From: Streptomyces sp. NBC_00690
Lineage (GTDB): Bacteria > Actinomycetota > Actinomycetes > Streptomycetales > Streptomycetaceae
Length of the DNA stretch: 64,000 nt
Assembly: GCF_036226685.1 (NCBI RefSeq)
Contig: NZ_CP109009.1
Location: 7,901,501 to 7,965,500 of the forward strand
Reading direction: 5' to 3'
The notes below the pieces were generated by a model. It had not been told where the DNA came from. It did no database searches and saw only the letters and a list, made by a program, of their open reading frames with translations. Shown in pieces: positions 16,654 to 24,812 of the stretch; the stretch's first letter is position 1, and each line of letters begins with the position of its first letter. The position numbers and the translations under genes were made by a program.

Positions 16654-17607
16654 TCAGTGCTCACGGCGCACCACCCCGGTCACGCAGCCGATCCCGCCGG
16701 CTGCCCGCAGGTACTCGCTGATGTCGATCTCGTCGACGGCCACACCTGCCCGCTCCAGCGTCCGCCGGATTCCCGGGCAGCCCGCGGGCATCAGCACCCG
16801 CCCCGGCGCGAGCACCAGGAGGTTCATCCCGCGTCGCACCGTCAGTTCCTCGTCCGGCGGCAGCGCGATCACCCGATAGCCGTACTCGGCGAGCAGCGCC
16901 GCCAACTCCGGTGGGCTCGCCGCCCGGTGGACGACGGCGGTGGACGAGTCGAGGAACACCACCGTCCCCAGCAGATGCTGTACGCCCGGCGCCAGCGGCA
17001 CCGTCACCACCCGCGCCCCCAGTTCCGCGACCGCCGAGGCGACCTCGGCCGCGCCGGCCGCGTTCGTGCGGAACCCGGTACCGACGATCACCGTCGACGG
17101 GTCGATCCACAGCGCGTCGGCGCCCTCGAACACGGCGGTGCCGGACACCGTGCGCAGGATCGGGAACCCGGCCTCGGCCAGCGCGAGCGCGGCATGCCGT
17201 TCCTCGCCGGCACGCTGCGTCGACGCCATCCGCGCCAGCACCGCCCCGGCCGGGGTCATCCAGAACAGGTCCCGCGCGAACACCACGTTGGGCGTCGCCG
17301 CGGGGGACGTCAGATGTACCTCGACCCCGTGGTCCCGCAGGCGGTCCGCCAACGCGTCGCACTGCGCCCGCATCGCGGGAAGATCCACCGGCCCGAGCAT
17401 GAGCGAGGCCCCCGGCTGTCGCACCGCGGCGATGCTGTCCGGCGGGCGGACCAGCAGCACGGACCGCAGCGCGGCCGTCTCCGACCGGTACCCGCACGGC
17501 GTCCACACACCCCCGGCCGCGACTTCGTCCACATGCGATGCCACCCGGGGGACCCACCCCGGGCCGCCGTGGGTGCTCAGCTCAGATCCAGTGGTCGTCA
17601 TCGGCAT
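16654..17607 (-). CDS. DDAH/arginine-deiminase-fold hydrolase
   Basis: A 317-residue protein of the guanidino-group-modifying superfamily (dimethylarginine dimethylaminohydrolase, arginine deiminase, amidinotransferase). Visible are FARDLFWM (about 108-115), the acid EGADALWI, the histidine in VQHLLGTVVFLDSS, and the catalytic cysteine in GGIGCVTG close to the C-terminus. It should attack a guanidine or amidine carbon through a Cys adduct. I chose the ATG at 17607 (AGAGG seven bases before), which overlaps the sulfotransferase stop by 26 bases. As last gene of the seven-gene leftward operon, it probably acts on an arginine-derived or guanidino part of the product. Confidence 0.85.
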   Translation of the reverse strand: MPMTTTGSELSTHGGPGWVPRVASHVDEVAAGGVWTPCGYRSETAALRSVLLVRPPDSIAAVRQPGASLMLGPVDLPAMRAQCDALADRLRDHGVEVHLTSPAATPNVVFARDLFWMTPAGAVLARMASTQRAGEERHAALALAEAGFPILRTVSGTAVFEGADALWIDPSTVIVGTGFRTNAAGAAEVASAVAELGARVVTVPLAPGVQHLLGTVVFLDSSTAVVHRAASPPELAALLAEYGYRVIALPPDEELTVRRGMNLLVLAPGRVLMPAGCPGIRRTLERAGVAVDEIDISEYLRAAGGIGCVTGVVRREH

Positions 17608-18835
17608 AACCAAGCCTCTCCGCCATCGTGAGCACGTCGGCGCTCAGTGCGGACCGAATCTCCTCCTCGCGCGCCCGCCACCGGCCGGGGCGGGGTGCGG
17701 CGGTGGCCACAGTGGCGGCGATGCCGTCGGTCGCGGCCTGCTTCAGCGGCCCTTCGAACGGGATCCCCAGCCAGTCCGCGATCCGCTCGACGGCGCCCGC
17801 GCGGGCGTGCGGACCGCTGATCAGGTCCTCGAATCGCACCGTGTGATCCGCCCCGTGCGCGAGCACCGCACGGTGACTCGACAACCACTGGTGGGCGCAG
17901 ACCCGGGGCAGGGCGGCGGCGGTGTACGTGGACCAGCAGGGTGGTAGGTCGAACTTCCACCAGTGCCGGTCGGCCGGCCGTACGTCGGCGTATCCGGCGA
18001 TGCGCAGTGGTTCGTCCACCCGGTACGCGTGGAACCCGTGGTGCAGCCACCCGTCGACCAGGCCGTTGATTGACGCGGCCGGGTTCCTGGTCAGGTGCAG
18101 CACCCACAGGCGCGCGTTGGGGAACGCAGCCCGCAGGAAGTCGAGCCGGTAGGCGTTGCCCGGCGTCTTGATCACCAGTGGCTTCGTGGCGACATCGTGT
18201 TCGTTCGCGGGCCGCCACGGACGGGGGAGTACGAAGGGCGGCTCTTCGAGCAGCACGTCACCGGGCGGCCCGACCGGTCGTGGTCCCGGTGACTGCCCGG
18301 GAAGGTCGTAGTACCACGGGTTCACGCCGGCCATACCGATCAGCGCCCGCGCGAACCGGGGCAGATCACGGTCCAGTACCGCCTCGGCGGTCCGCACCAG
18401 GTCGACGGGGTCGAGGCCCAGCCCCGGCCACTGCATGACCAGCCGCCACGCCGCGTCCACCGCCAGGTTCTCCACGCCGGTGCCGGGAGAGCCCGCGTCC
18501 AATGCCAGTTCCGCCTCGAACAACGCCTGCGACCGGGGCGGAAGCCCGTGCCAGTGCGCCGCGTCCAGCACGTCGGATCCCGTGCCGCTGTGCGGGTGGT
18601 CGAGGCCGACCAGCCGCAGCAACGGATTCAGCTCGGCGCGCAGGTGCAGCAGGTGCGGCGAGGACCGCAGCAACTCGGTGAGCATGCTCGACCCGCCCCG
18701 CGAACTCGACGCGATGACGACGAGATCGCGCACCTTCGCACGGAAGTGCGGCACCGGCGTGCCCCGCAGCGGTCGTAGCACCTCCAGCCCGCGCACGACC
18801 TCGGCGACCGGGCGATCCACGGTGCGGCTAGGCAT
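17582..18835 (-). CDS. Sulfotransferase-family protein (ST1)
   Basis: A 417-residue PAPS-dependent sulfotransferase-fold protein. The 5'-phosphosulfate loop is VIASSSRGGSSMLTELL (about 36-52) and the 3'-phosphate segment is HLTRNPAASINGLVDGW (about 255). It should move a sulfuryl group from PAPS to a hydroxyl or amine. The PAPS loop, SSSRGGSS, departs slightly from the usual RSGST pattern but keeps Arg and Ser. The ATG at 18835 overlaps the GyrB-methyltransferase stop by eight bases, showing tight coupling. It is distinct from the shorter ST2, so two different sulfation steps are likely. Confidence 0.82.
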   Translation of the reverse strand: MPSRTVDRPVAEVVRGLEVLRPLRGTPVPHFRAKVRDLVVIASSSRGGSSMLTELLRSSPHLLHLRAELNPLLRLVGLDHPHSGTGSDVLDAAHWHGLPPRSQALFEAELALDAGSPGTGVENLAVDAAWRLVMQWPGLGLDPVDLVRTAEAVLDRDLPRFARALIGMAGVNPWYYDLPGQSPGPRPVGPPGDVLLEEPPFVLPRPWRPANEHDVATKPLVIKTPGNAYRLDFLRAAFPNARLWVLHLTRNPAASINGLVDGWLHHGFHAYRVDEPLRIAGYADVRPADRHWWKFDLPPCWSTYTAAALPRVCAHQWLSSHRAVLAHGADHTVRFEDLISGPHARAGAVERIADWLGIPFEGPLKQAATDGIAATVATAAPRPGRWRAREEEIRSALSADVLTMAERLGYADDDHWI

Positions 18836-20759
18836 GGTCGGGTTTCCGCACCGAGTACACGCACCACCGCCACCGGTCGCGCACCGAGCCGTCCGGCAGT
18901 ACCTCGAAGGGGTGTACGGCGCGTACCTCACGCGGCGCGTCGTAGTAGAGGCGGTAGATCTCCTGCCGGCTCGCCGGTGTCGTCTCGTGGGTATCGATCC
19001 ACCGGTCGATCGACTCCCAGAGGAAGTACTCCTCCATCTGCACGTCCGTGAACCCGCCGCCGGTGAGCAACGCCCGGAAGTCCTCCTCGCGGAACATCTG
19101 GTACAGCAGTGGCTGCTTCTTCTTGAACACGCGGAACATCCAGAACGCGTCCACGTCCGAGTACGGCACGATCTGCCCGACGATGAACTGCCCGCCCGGC
19201 CGCAGCACACGGAAGATCTCCGACACCGGCCGCTCCGGCTGGGGCAGCAGATGCAGCACCTCCCGGGTGACCACGAGGTCGAAACTGGCGTCGGGGAACG
19301 GCAGGTCGTAGACGGTGCCCTGGTGCACGACATCCAGCCGGGTGGAGGCGAGCGCGGCCATCTCCGGGGTGAGGTCCAGCCCGACCATCTCGCCGACCCG
19401 GCCGCGGAACGCGCCGCCGACGACACCGCTGCCGCAGCACACGTCCAGCATCCGCGCGTCCGGCGGCACCGCGCACATCTCCGCGTGCTTGCCGAGCAGG
19501 TCCTCGTCGGTGAGCCAGGAGCACGAGTCGTGCCAGTCCTTCGAGCGGATCCCGAACTGTCTCTGGTAGACCGCGTAGTCGACCTCGACGGCCCGGGTCC
19601 GTGAGCGGGCCGTCCGCCCGGCCAGCCGTGCGGCGAGCCTGGCCCGACTCGCGTCGATGGCCCGTTCGGCGATGCGGCGGGCCAGCTCCGGGTCGGCCGC
19701 CAGCGCCCGCCGCGCCTGCTCGGTGACGACGTCGAACACGCGGGCGCCCGCGTCGTCGTTGCGCAGGGTGCGTTTGGTCTGGCCGTCGAACCGCGCGTCC
19801 GGGATCCGGATCGCGATCACCGCGGTCAGCCCCTCCAGAATGTCGACCACGGTCATCTTGTCCGCGGACGGGCCGAGGTGGTCGGCCACCACCCCAGCCA
19901 GCGCGCCGCGCAGGGCGTCCACATGCGACCCGCCCAGGTCGGTGCGGATGGTGTTGACGTAGCTGAAGATCTGCTCCGCGTACCCCTCGGTCCACTGGAC
20001 GGCGGCGTCGATCACGCACCCGTCCCCGGCCCAGGTGATGGTGGCCGGCTCGGCGTGCACCTTCTCGGCGTCGCGGGCGCGGTACGCGAGCAGCCCCTGC
20101 ACCCCGGTCGTCTCGCACAGCGACTCGTGCCGTCCGGTGCGGTGGTCGGTGAGATCGACCCGCAGGCCCGGGTGCAGGTACGCGATGTCGAGCAGCCGGG
20201 CGTGCACCAGGTCCGCGTCGAGCACGCAGGAGGAGAAGATCTCCGGGTCCGGGTGGAACCACACCCGGGTGCCGCGGCGGACGCTGTCGCCGACCCGCTT
20301 GAGCGGGGTTTCGATCGAGCCTCGGGCGAACGACTCGCTGTGGTGCTCGCCGTCGCGCCACACGTCCAGCCGCAACCACTCCGACAACGCGTTCACGCAG
20401 GCCAGGCCGACGCCGTGCAGTCCGGCCGAGGTCGCGTACGAGGAGTGGTCGAACTTGCCCCCCGAGTGCAGTGTGGTGAGCACGAGCTCACACGCCGGGA
20501 TCCCGGCCTCCGGGTGCGGGTCGGTGGGGATGCCCCGGCCGTCGTCGGTGACCGAGCAGGAGCCGTCCTCGTGCAACTCCACCGAGATCGCGCCGCAGTG
20601 CCCGGCGGCGGCCTCGTCCACAGCGTTGTCGATCAGTTCGAGCACCAGATGGTGGGCGCCGTCCGAGCCGGTCGACCCGACGTACATCGACGGGTTGCGG
20701 CGCACCGCCTCCAGCCCGGAGTAGACGGTGATCGCCTCGGCGGTGTAGTCGGTGGTCAT
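18828..20759 (-). CDS. Fusion: GyrB ATPase/transducer half joined to a class I SAM methyltransferase
   Basis: A 643-residue protein. Residues 1-395 match the 43-kDa N-terminal half of DNA gyrase B: ELIDNAVDE with E41/N45, DDGRGIPTD with D73/R75/G76, K102, SAGLHGVGLACVNALS (111-126), T164, and the transducer loop FDGQTKRTL with Q327/K329. TOPRIM and the GyrA/DNA-binding half are absent. Residues 405-643 form a class I methyltransferase with motif I LDVCCGSG (438-445) and a SAM-acid GLDLTPEM. Reading is continuous, with no frameshift between domains. ATG 20759 follows GGAG by four bases. ATP-site residues look intact, so it may bind ATP and GyrB inhibitors. Its function is unknown; it could be self-protection or an ATP-gated tailoring enzyme. 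Confidence 0.93.
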   Translation of the reverse strand: MTTDYTAEAITVYSGLEAVRRNPSMYVGSTGSDGAHHLVLELIDNAVDEAAAGHCGAISVELHEDGSCSVTDDGRGIPTDPHPEAGIPACELVLTTLHSGGKFDHSSYATSAGLHGVGLACVNALSEWLRLDVWRDGEHHSESFARGSIETPLKRVGDSVRRGTRVWFHPDPEIFSSCVLDADLVHARLLDIAYLHPGLRVDLTDHRTGRHESLCETTGVQGLLAYRARDAEKVHAEPATITWAGDGCVIDAAVQWTEGYAEQIFSYVNTIRTDLGGSHVDALRGALAGVVADHLGPSADKMTVVDILEGLTAVIAIRIPDARFDGQTKRTLRNDDAGARVFDVVTEQARRALAADPELARRIAERAIDASRARLAARLAGRTARSRTRAVEVDYAVYQRQFGIRSKDWHDSCSWLTDEDLLGKHAEMCAVPPDARMLDVCCGSGVVGGAFRGRVGEMVGLDLTPEMAALASTRLDVVHQGTVYDLPFPDASFDLVVTREVLHLLPQPERPVSEIFRVLRPGGQFIVGQIVPYSDVDAFWMFRVFKKKQPLLYQMFREEDFRALLTGGGFTDVQMEEYFLWESIDRWIDTHETTPASRQEIYRLYYDAPREVRAVHPFEVLPDGSVRDRWRWCVYSVRKPDHA

Positions 20760-21208
20760 GGCGCTCCGTTTCCGGCGAACCGCGGCTCGGTCAGCCCGGT
20801 GAGGGCCTGCTCCAGCCGGTCCACGTGCGTCTTCTTCAGCGTGCACAGGGTCTCCAGCCAGCTCGCCAGATCGGCCACGCCTTCCGTGTGCGCCCGCGCC
20901 GCCAGGCCGGGGTAGCGTTCGGTGGCCTCCCCGAGGTCGCCGCTGATCGCCGCGGCGAGGTTGCGGCGGGTGTCGCCGAGCGTGTGGCCGGTGCCCGGAT
21001 CCTCGCCGCCCAGCAGGTCCCGCAGCACATCCAGGTGCCCGTGGGCGGCGCAGGCCACACTCTCGGCAAGCTCGCCGAACACCCGGGCCGCCTCGGTGTG
21101 ACCCTCGATCTCGGCGACCTGTGCGAAGTAGGTGTACCGCGCCGCGGTGGCCGCCTCGGCGAGGAACGCGGTCTGCACGCCGTCGGCAAGGGACTGCTCA
21201 GGTTCCAT
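20756..21208 (-). CDS. Rubrerythrin/ferritin-like protein with altered di-iron ligands
   Basis: A 150-residue helical protein. The segment AEAATAARYTYFAQVAEIEG followed by ARVFGELAES matches the rubrerythrin four-helix core (E-x7-YxxFA, EG, F-x-E-x-x-E). Where rubrerythrins have the EKEHA ligand pair, this one reads VACAAHGH, so the usual Glu is lost and a His is shifted. There is no rubredoxin domain. It may be a non-canonical diiron oxygenase or peroxidase, or a structural partner. Four-base overlaps join it to the GyrB fusion downstream, and it follows the methyltransferase by two bases, so it is made together with them. Confidence 0.72.
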   Translation of the reverse strand: MEPEQSLADGVQTAFLAEAATAARYTYFAQVAEIEGHTEAARVFGELAESVACAAHGHLDVLRDLLGGEDPGTGHTLGDTRRNLAAAISGDLGEATERYPGLAARAHTEGVADLASWLETLCTLKKTHVDRLEQALTGLTEPRFAGNGAP

Positions 21209-21210
21209 GC

Positions 21211-21954
21211 TCAGACCCTCGTTCCCGAGGCGATGACGAACAGCATGTGGTCGGTGATCCGCCCGTCCGCCTCGGCCACCGCGTGCCGTGCGCGGAACGC
21301 GGGGGACGCACTTCCGTAGCGGTCCCGGATCGCCTTCCGCGCGTCTTCGTCGATCGCGCCGTTGTCCGACCACACGTCCACGTCCTCCACCGACACGTAC
21401 TGCTGCGACCGCACCGGGTCGCACCCCGCGCCGGCGAGCAGGGCCTCGACATCGCCGGGCCGGAAGAAGTGCCGCCGGGCCGGGTTGCGCAGCCGCAGGA
21501 TCTCGAAGTAGTCGTCGCGGTCGTCGTCTCCGTAGGCGCACAGGTGGGTCAGCACGACCCGCCCACCCGGCCGGGTCACCCGCACCATCTCCCGTACCGC
21601 GTCCGGCAGCGTCATGAACTGGATCCCCTGACGGCACACCACGAGGTCGAACGTGCCGTCATCGAACGGCAGCTTCTCCGCCGGGGCGATCACCAGTTCG
21701 TCGAGCATGTCGCGCGCCTGCTCGGCCATTTCCGGCGTGATGTCCACGCCGACCAGCCGCCGCACCCGCCCGGCGAACAGCCTTGACACCAGTCCGGTGC
21801 CGCATGCCACGTCCAGGACCGCATCGCCCGGCTGGGGCGCGGCCGTGGACAGAATCAGCTCGCCGAGCGCATCGTCGGTGCACCACGAACTGGACCGGTC
21901 GTAGGTTCTCGCGCGGTCGGCGAAGTGCGTGCGGACGCTTCCCATTTCGTTCAT
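21211..21954 (-). CDS. Class I SAM-dependent methyltransferase
   Basis: A 247-residue methyltransferase of the UbiE/Methyltransf_11 type: motif I VLDVACGTGLVSR (about 46-58), acid loop VGVDITPEMAEQ, and motif FDLVVCRQGIQFM. Its N-terminal segment SSSWCTDDALGEL and overall motif order resemble the methyltransferase part of the GyrB fusion (SCSWLTDEDLLGK), so the two look like paralogues. The ATG at 21954 follows AGGAG and overlaps the ST2 stop by four bases. The acceptor atom (O, N or C) cannot be told. Confidence 0.88.
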   Translation of the reverse strand: MNEMGSVRTHFADRARTYDRSSSWCTDDALGELILSTAAPQPGDAVLDVACGTGLVSRLFAGRVRRLVGVDITPEMAEQARDMLDELVIAPAEKLPFDDGTFDLVVCRQGIQFMTLPDAVREMVRVTRPGGRVVLTHLCAYGDDDRDDYFEILRLRNPARRHFFRPGDVEALLAGAGCDPVRSQQYVSVEDVDVWSDNGAIDEDARKAIRDRYGSASPAFRARHAVAEADGRITDHMLFVIASGTRV

Positions 21955-22970
21955 CTGCTCTCTCCTGACAGAACCAGGGCGCGGCCCGGCGTCGCACGGC
22001 GGCGCAGCCAGCGGACGACGGCGTCGCGCCGCCAGCGCCGGAAGTGGTTGCGGTCGGTGCACAGCGATCGCGCCTCCACCGCCAGCCGCACCGCGAACCC
22101 GCGCAGCGCGACTCCAAGCGGACCGGGAGCCGGTTCGTCCAGCGACGCCCGGTCGAACGGGTAGCGAAGCGTCTCCATCGCCTGTGCGGTCACACTCTCC
22201 ACCTGTCGCCGCTCCCGGTCGGACAGCCCCCGCTGGTGGGCGCCGATCCGGGTCGTGGTGATCGGGTCGCCCGCAGTGCGCCAGGACGCCGAAAGCGATG
22301 CGGTCACCCGGGCGTTGCCACTGAGGTGGTGTGCCAGCATCGCGGGCTCGACCTCCTCACCGATGAAGTCGCAGATCGCCTGGATCTCCCGGTCGGGCGC
22401 GGACACCAGGTCCTCGTACCGCACCAGGTGCACCACTCCCGGACCCCACCGCTCCAGCGCCGCGCGGGCGAGCTCTTGTTCGGCCTTCCACCGCAGCGCC
22501 ATGCGGTACGGGTGGCAGTAGCCGAACACGGCCCGCTTCGCCGACGCGACCACATCGCGGGGATCGCGCACCAGCCACAGGAACCGCGCGTCCGGGAGTT
22601 GGTCGAGCACGTCGTCGACGTGCTCGACCATGAAGGTGCTCTTGCACCCCCACCGGGCCGCGCCCTCCGCGATGCGGTACTGGTCGTAGATCGCCGACAC
22701 CACTCCGAACAGCGACGGCCCGGCCGCCTCGGTCACCGCGGCCCGGTCGATCACATGCGGCCACGGATGGATGTGGTAGCGCAACAACCGCATCGCGTCA
22801 CCCACCATCGCGTCGACATCACCGTTGTACGGGATGCCGGACAGGTACCGCATGAAGTGCGGCGGGTGCGGGACCGCGATCCGCGAGTGCGCGTCGAGCA
22901 CCAGCCGCAGCAGGTTCGACCCGGAGCGTTCGGTCCCGATGATCAGGATCGGGCCGTCCTGAGTGGACAC
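21951..22970 (-). CDS. Sulfotransferase (ST2)
   Basis: A 339-residue sulfotransferase with a canonical 5'-phosphosulfate loop IIGTERSGSNLLRLVL (about 9-24) and 3'-phosphate motif FLWLVRDPRDVVASAKR (about 130-146). Start is the GTG at 22970, three bases after the rSAM2 stop; the ribosome site is weak, so translation probably couples to rSAM2. It needs PAPS, which the broken cysC nearby cannot supply. The product of the cluster is therefore expected to pass through at least one sulfated form. Confidence 0.88.
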   Translation of the reverse strand: MSTQDGPILIIGTERSGSNLLRLVLDAHSRIAVPHPPHFMRYLSGIPYNGDVDAMVGDAMRLLRYHIHPWPHVIDRAAVTEAAGPSLFGVVSAIYDQYRIAEGAARWGCKSTFMVEHVDDVLDQLPDARFLWLVRDPRDVVASAKRAVFGYCHPYRMALRWKAEQELARAALERWGPGVVHLVRYEDLVSAPDREIQAICDFIGEEVEPAMLAHHLSGNARVTASLSASWRTAGDPITTTRIGAHQRGLSDRERRQVESVTAQAMETLRYPFDRASLDEPAPGPLGVALRGFAVRLAVEARSLCTDRNHFRRWRRDAVVRWLRRRATPGRALVLSGESR

Positions 22971-22973
22971 CGG

Positions 22974-24638
22974 TCAGACCCCGGCCGAAAGCTTCTTCGC
23001 GCCGCAGTCCATCAGAGTGCTCCCGACCGCGGCCACCTCCGGGTCGGCGACCTTGTCCAGTGTGTACTGTTCGGAACCGGGAACCAGTGGCGCAGCGGCG
23101 GAACTCCACTCCGTGCGCCAGCCGGACCCGGCGTACGACGTTGACCGCTCGGTGCCGTCGGCCGGCTGCGGGTGGAAGTACTCGAAGTGCTCCGGCCAGT
23201 GCTGGAAGTCCATCACCGGGCCCGGCTGATAGGCGTCGTACACCCGCTTGTACGCGTCCCGGCAGACCTGCTCGGGCAGCCCGCTCACGTTCAGGAACTC
23301 GTCCTCGTGCAGCGCCTGTTCGACCGACAGCCAGTTCAGGTGGTCGATCTCGGAGCGAATCATCTTGTTCTGCCTCGCGTCCTGGTACACCGTCGTACCG
23401 GGCATGGCCGACAGGTATTTCACCCGGGTCACATGGTTGTACTGCTCGGCGAACTGCACCATGTCCGACAGGGACTCCTCGGTCTCGTTCGGCAGACCGA
23501 CGATGAGCAGCGAGCCGAACCGCACGCCGCCCTCGAACGTGGTGCGCATCGCGCGGACGGTCAGGTTCTCGCTGCTGCCCTTGCGGGCCTCGCGCAACAC
23601 CTCGCGGCCCAGCGACTCGACGCCGTACAAGATGATGTCCGCACCCGCGTCCCGCATCGCGTCGATGCGCGGTACGTCCATGTCGGCGCACCGGGTCAGA
23701 CAGGTCCACCGCAGATCGTGCTGGGAGATCACGTCGCACATCTCGATGGTCTGGCCGCGGTGCGAGCTGAACGTGAGGTCGACGAAGAAGCAGAAGTCCA
23801 CGCCGTACTGGGTTTTCAGCCAGTCGAGGTCGCGGTCCATCTTCTCCGGCGACTTCGCCCGCACCTGCGGGGTGGTGCGGTAGCAGAACGAGCAGTCCAT
23901 CTTGCAGCCGCGGCTGTAGGACGAGATCACCTGCGGCTGCATGCCGAGCGGCGACCGCGACTGAGGCCACAGGTCGAGCCGCATCCTGGGCAGCGCGTCC
24001 AGATCCATCATCTGGCCGCGCGGCGGCGTGCGGCGCGCCTTTCCGTTCTCGTCCCGGTAGCAGATGCCCTTGATGGTCGGGAGATCCTGCTGCCACGAGC
24101 CGCGGGCGTAACTCTCCATCAGCTCCAGGATGGTGATCTCGCCCTCGCTGATCACCGCGATGTCGCAGTCGGTGTCCGACATGAATATCGCCGGAACGGA
24201 AGTGACCAGCGAGCCACCGCAGATGATCGGTATGTCCGGGTGCGACTCGCGGACCATCGCCATCAGCTCGCGGCAGAACGGGAAGTTGTCCTCGAACGTG
24301 CACACACCGAGCACGTCGGTGCCTTCCATGATCTGCTTGTACGCCGCCTGCAGTGGGTTCGGGGTGTAGCGGACGTCGACGATGCGCACCGGGTACCCGG
24401 CGTTGTGCAGCACGGTCGAGATGTACGTCGCACCCTCGTAAGGTGAGGTGAGGAAGAACTCCCAACCGCGCGGCATGGTGAACGGCGAGGGCCCGACGAT
24501 GAGGGTGAACCTCGGCAGGGTGGGATCGACCGGCACCGGTTCTGTGTCCTGATTGCGCATCTGCTCGATGTAGACCTGGTCGACGGAGCCGTTGGCGTCG
24601 GCATACAGCTCCAGGGCCAGGGATAACTTGCGCGCCAT
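22974..24638 (-). CDS. B12-binding radical SAM enzyme (rSAM2), TTA codon at position 5
   Basis: A 554-residue protein with an N-terminal cobalamin-binding-like domain (about 60-190; VGVCTFEDNF, IPIICGGSLVTSVP and an AVISEGEITI loop) and a radical SAM barrel with cluster motif RGCKMDCSFCYRT (about 245-257). It is less similar to the KedN5 type than rSAM1 and closer to generic B12-type radical SAM proteins. The ATG at 24638 follows GGGAG by seven bases. Codon 5 is TTA, so the leu-tRNA encoded by bldA should limit translation of this first gene of a seven-gene operon. Its substrate is not apparent. Confidence 0.87.
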   Translation of the reverse strand: MARKLSLALELYADANGSVDQVYIEQMRNQDTEPVPVDPTLPRFTLIVGPSPFTMPRGWEFFLTSPYEGATYISTVLHNAGYPVRIVDVRYTPNPLQAAYKQIMEGTDVLGVCTFEDNFPFCRELMAMVRESHPDIPIICGGSLVTSVPAIFMSDTDCDIAVISEGEITILELMESYARGSWQQDLPTIKGICYRDENGKARRTPPRGQMMDLDALPRMRLDLWPQSRSPLGMQPQVISSYSRGCKMDCSFCYRTTPQVRAKSPEKMDRDLDWLKTQYGVDFCFFVDLTFSSHRGQTIEMCDVISQHDLRWTCLTRCADMDVPRIDAMRDAGADIILYGVESLGREVLREARKGSSENLTVRAMRTTFEGGVRFGSLLIVGLPNETEESLSDMVQFAEQYNHVTRVKYLSAMPGTTVYQDARQNKMIRSEIDHLNWLSVEQALHEDEFLNVSGLPEQVCRDAYKRVYDAYQPGPVMDFQHWPEHFEYFHPQPADGTERSTSYAGSGWRTEWSSAAAPLVPGSEQYTLDKVADPEVAAVGSTLMDCGAKKLSAGV

Positions 24639-24812
24639 GTGAATTCTCCCTCGCGTCATGGTCGTGGACGCTCCGCCAGGTAACTGTAGGGGCGGGATGT
24701 GCTGTTCGGCACGGGTGTTCAAGCCCCACTGTTCGTCGTTGTCGTACGCGGGGAGCCCGTTGTTAGCCTTCGGTGCCGCTGGCGTCGACAGAGAAATACA
24801 GAGGGAATCCCG
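24639..24812. promoter_or_regulatory. Divergent promoter region between rSAM2 and the sulfatase-like gene
   Basis: A 174-base gap feeding the leftward seven-gene operon and the rightward hydrolase/exporter pair. It contains two direct copies of CTGTTCG (about 24701 and 24729) and a GTTCAAG between them; CGAACAG, the reverse form, also occurs at about 28361 in the other divergent region. No full StrR-type palindrome is present. Ribosome sites GGGAG (minus) and GAGGG (plus) mark the two ends. Confidence 0.45.

Noticed and set aside
18828..20759. The GyrB part as a novobiocin-resistant gyrase subunit (simple gyrB resistance gene).
   Set aside because: The TOPRIM and C-terminal domains are absent, so it cannot form gyrase; no clear resistance substitution could be assigned.
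23172..24446. A 424-codon open frame on the plus strand.
   Set aside because: It is antisense to rSAM2 and has no recognisable domain.
12927..24638. Assignment as a pure RiPP cluster built on the 43-residue peptide.
   Set aside because: A full NRPS line, MbtH protein and StrR activator sit in the same cluster; the peptide alone does not show a recognisable core or leader.
24690..24735. Repeated CTGTTCG copies as a StrR-type operator.
   Set aside because: They are direct rather than inverted and lack the 11-base spacing; noted only as a shared motif.
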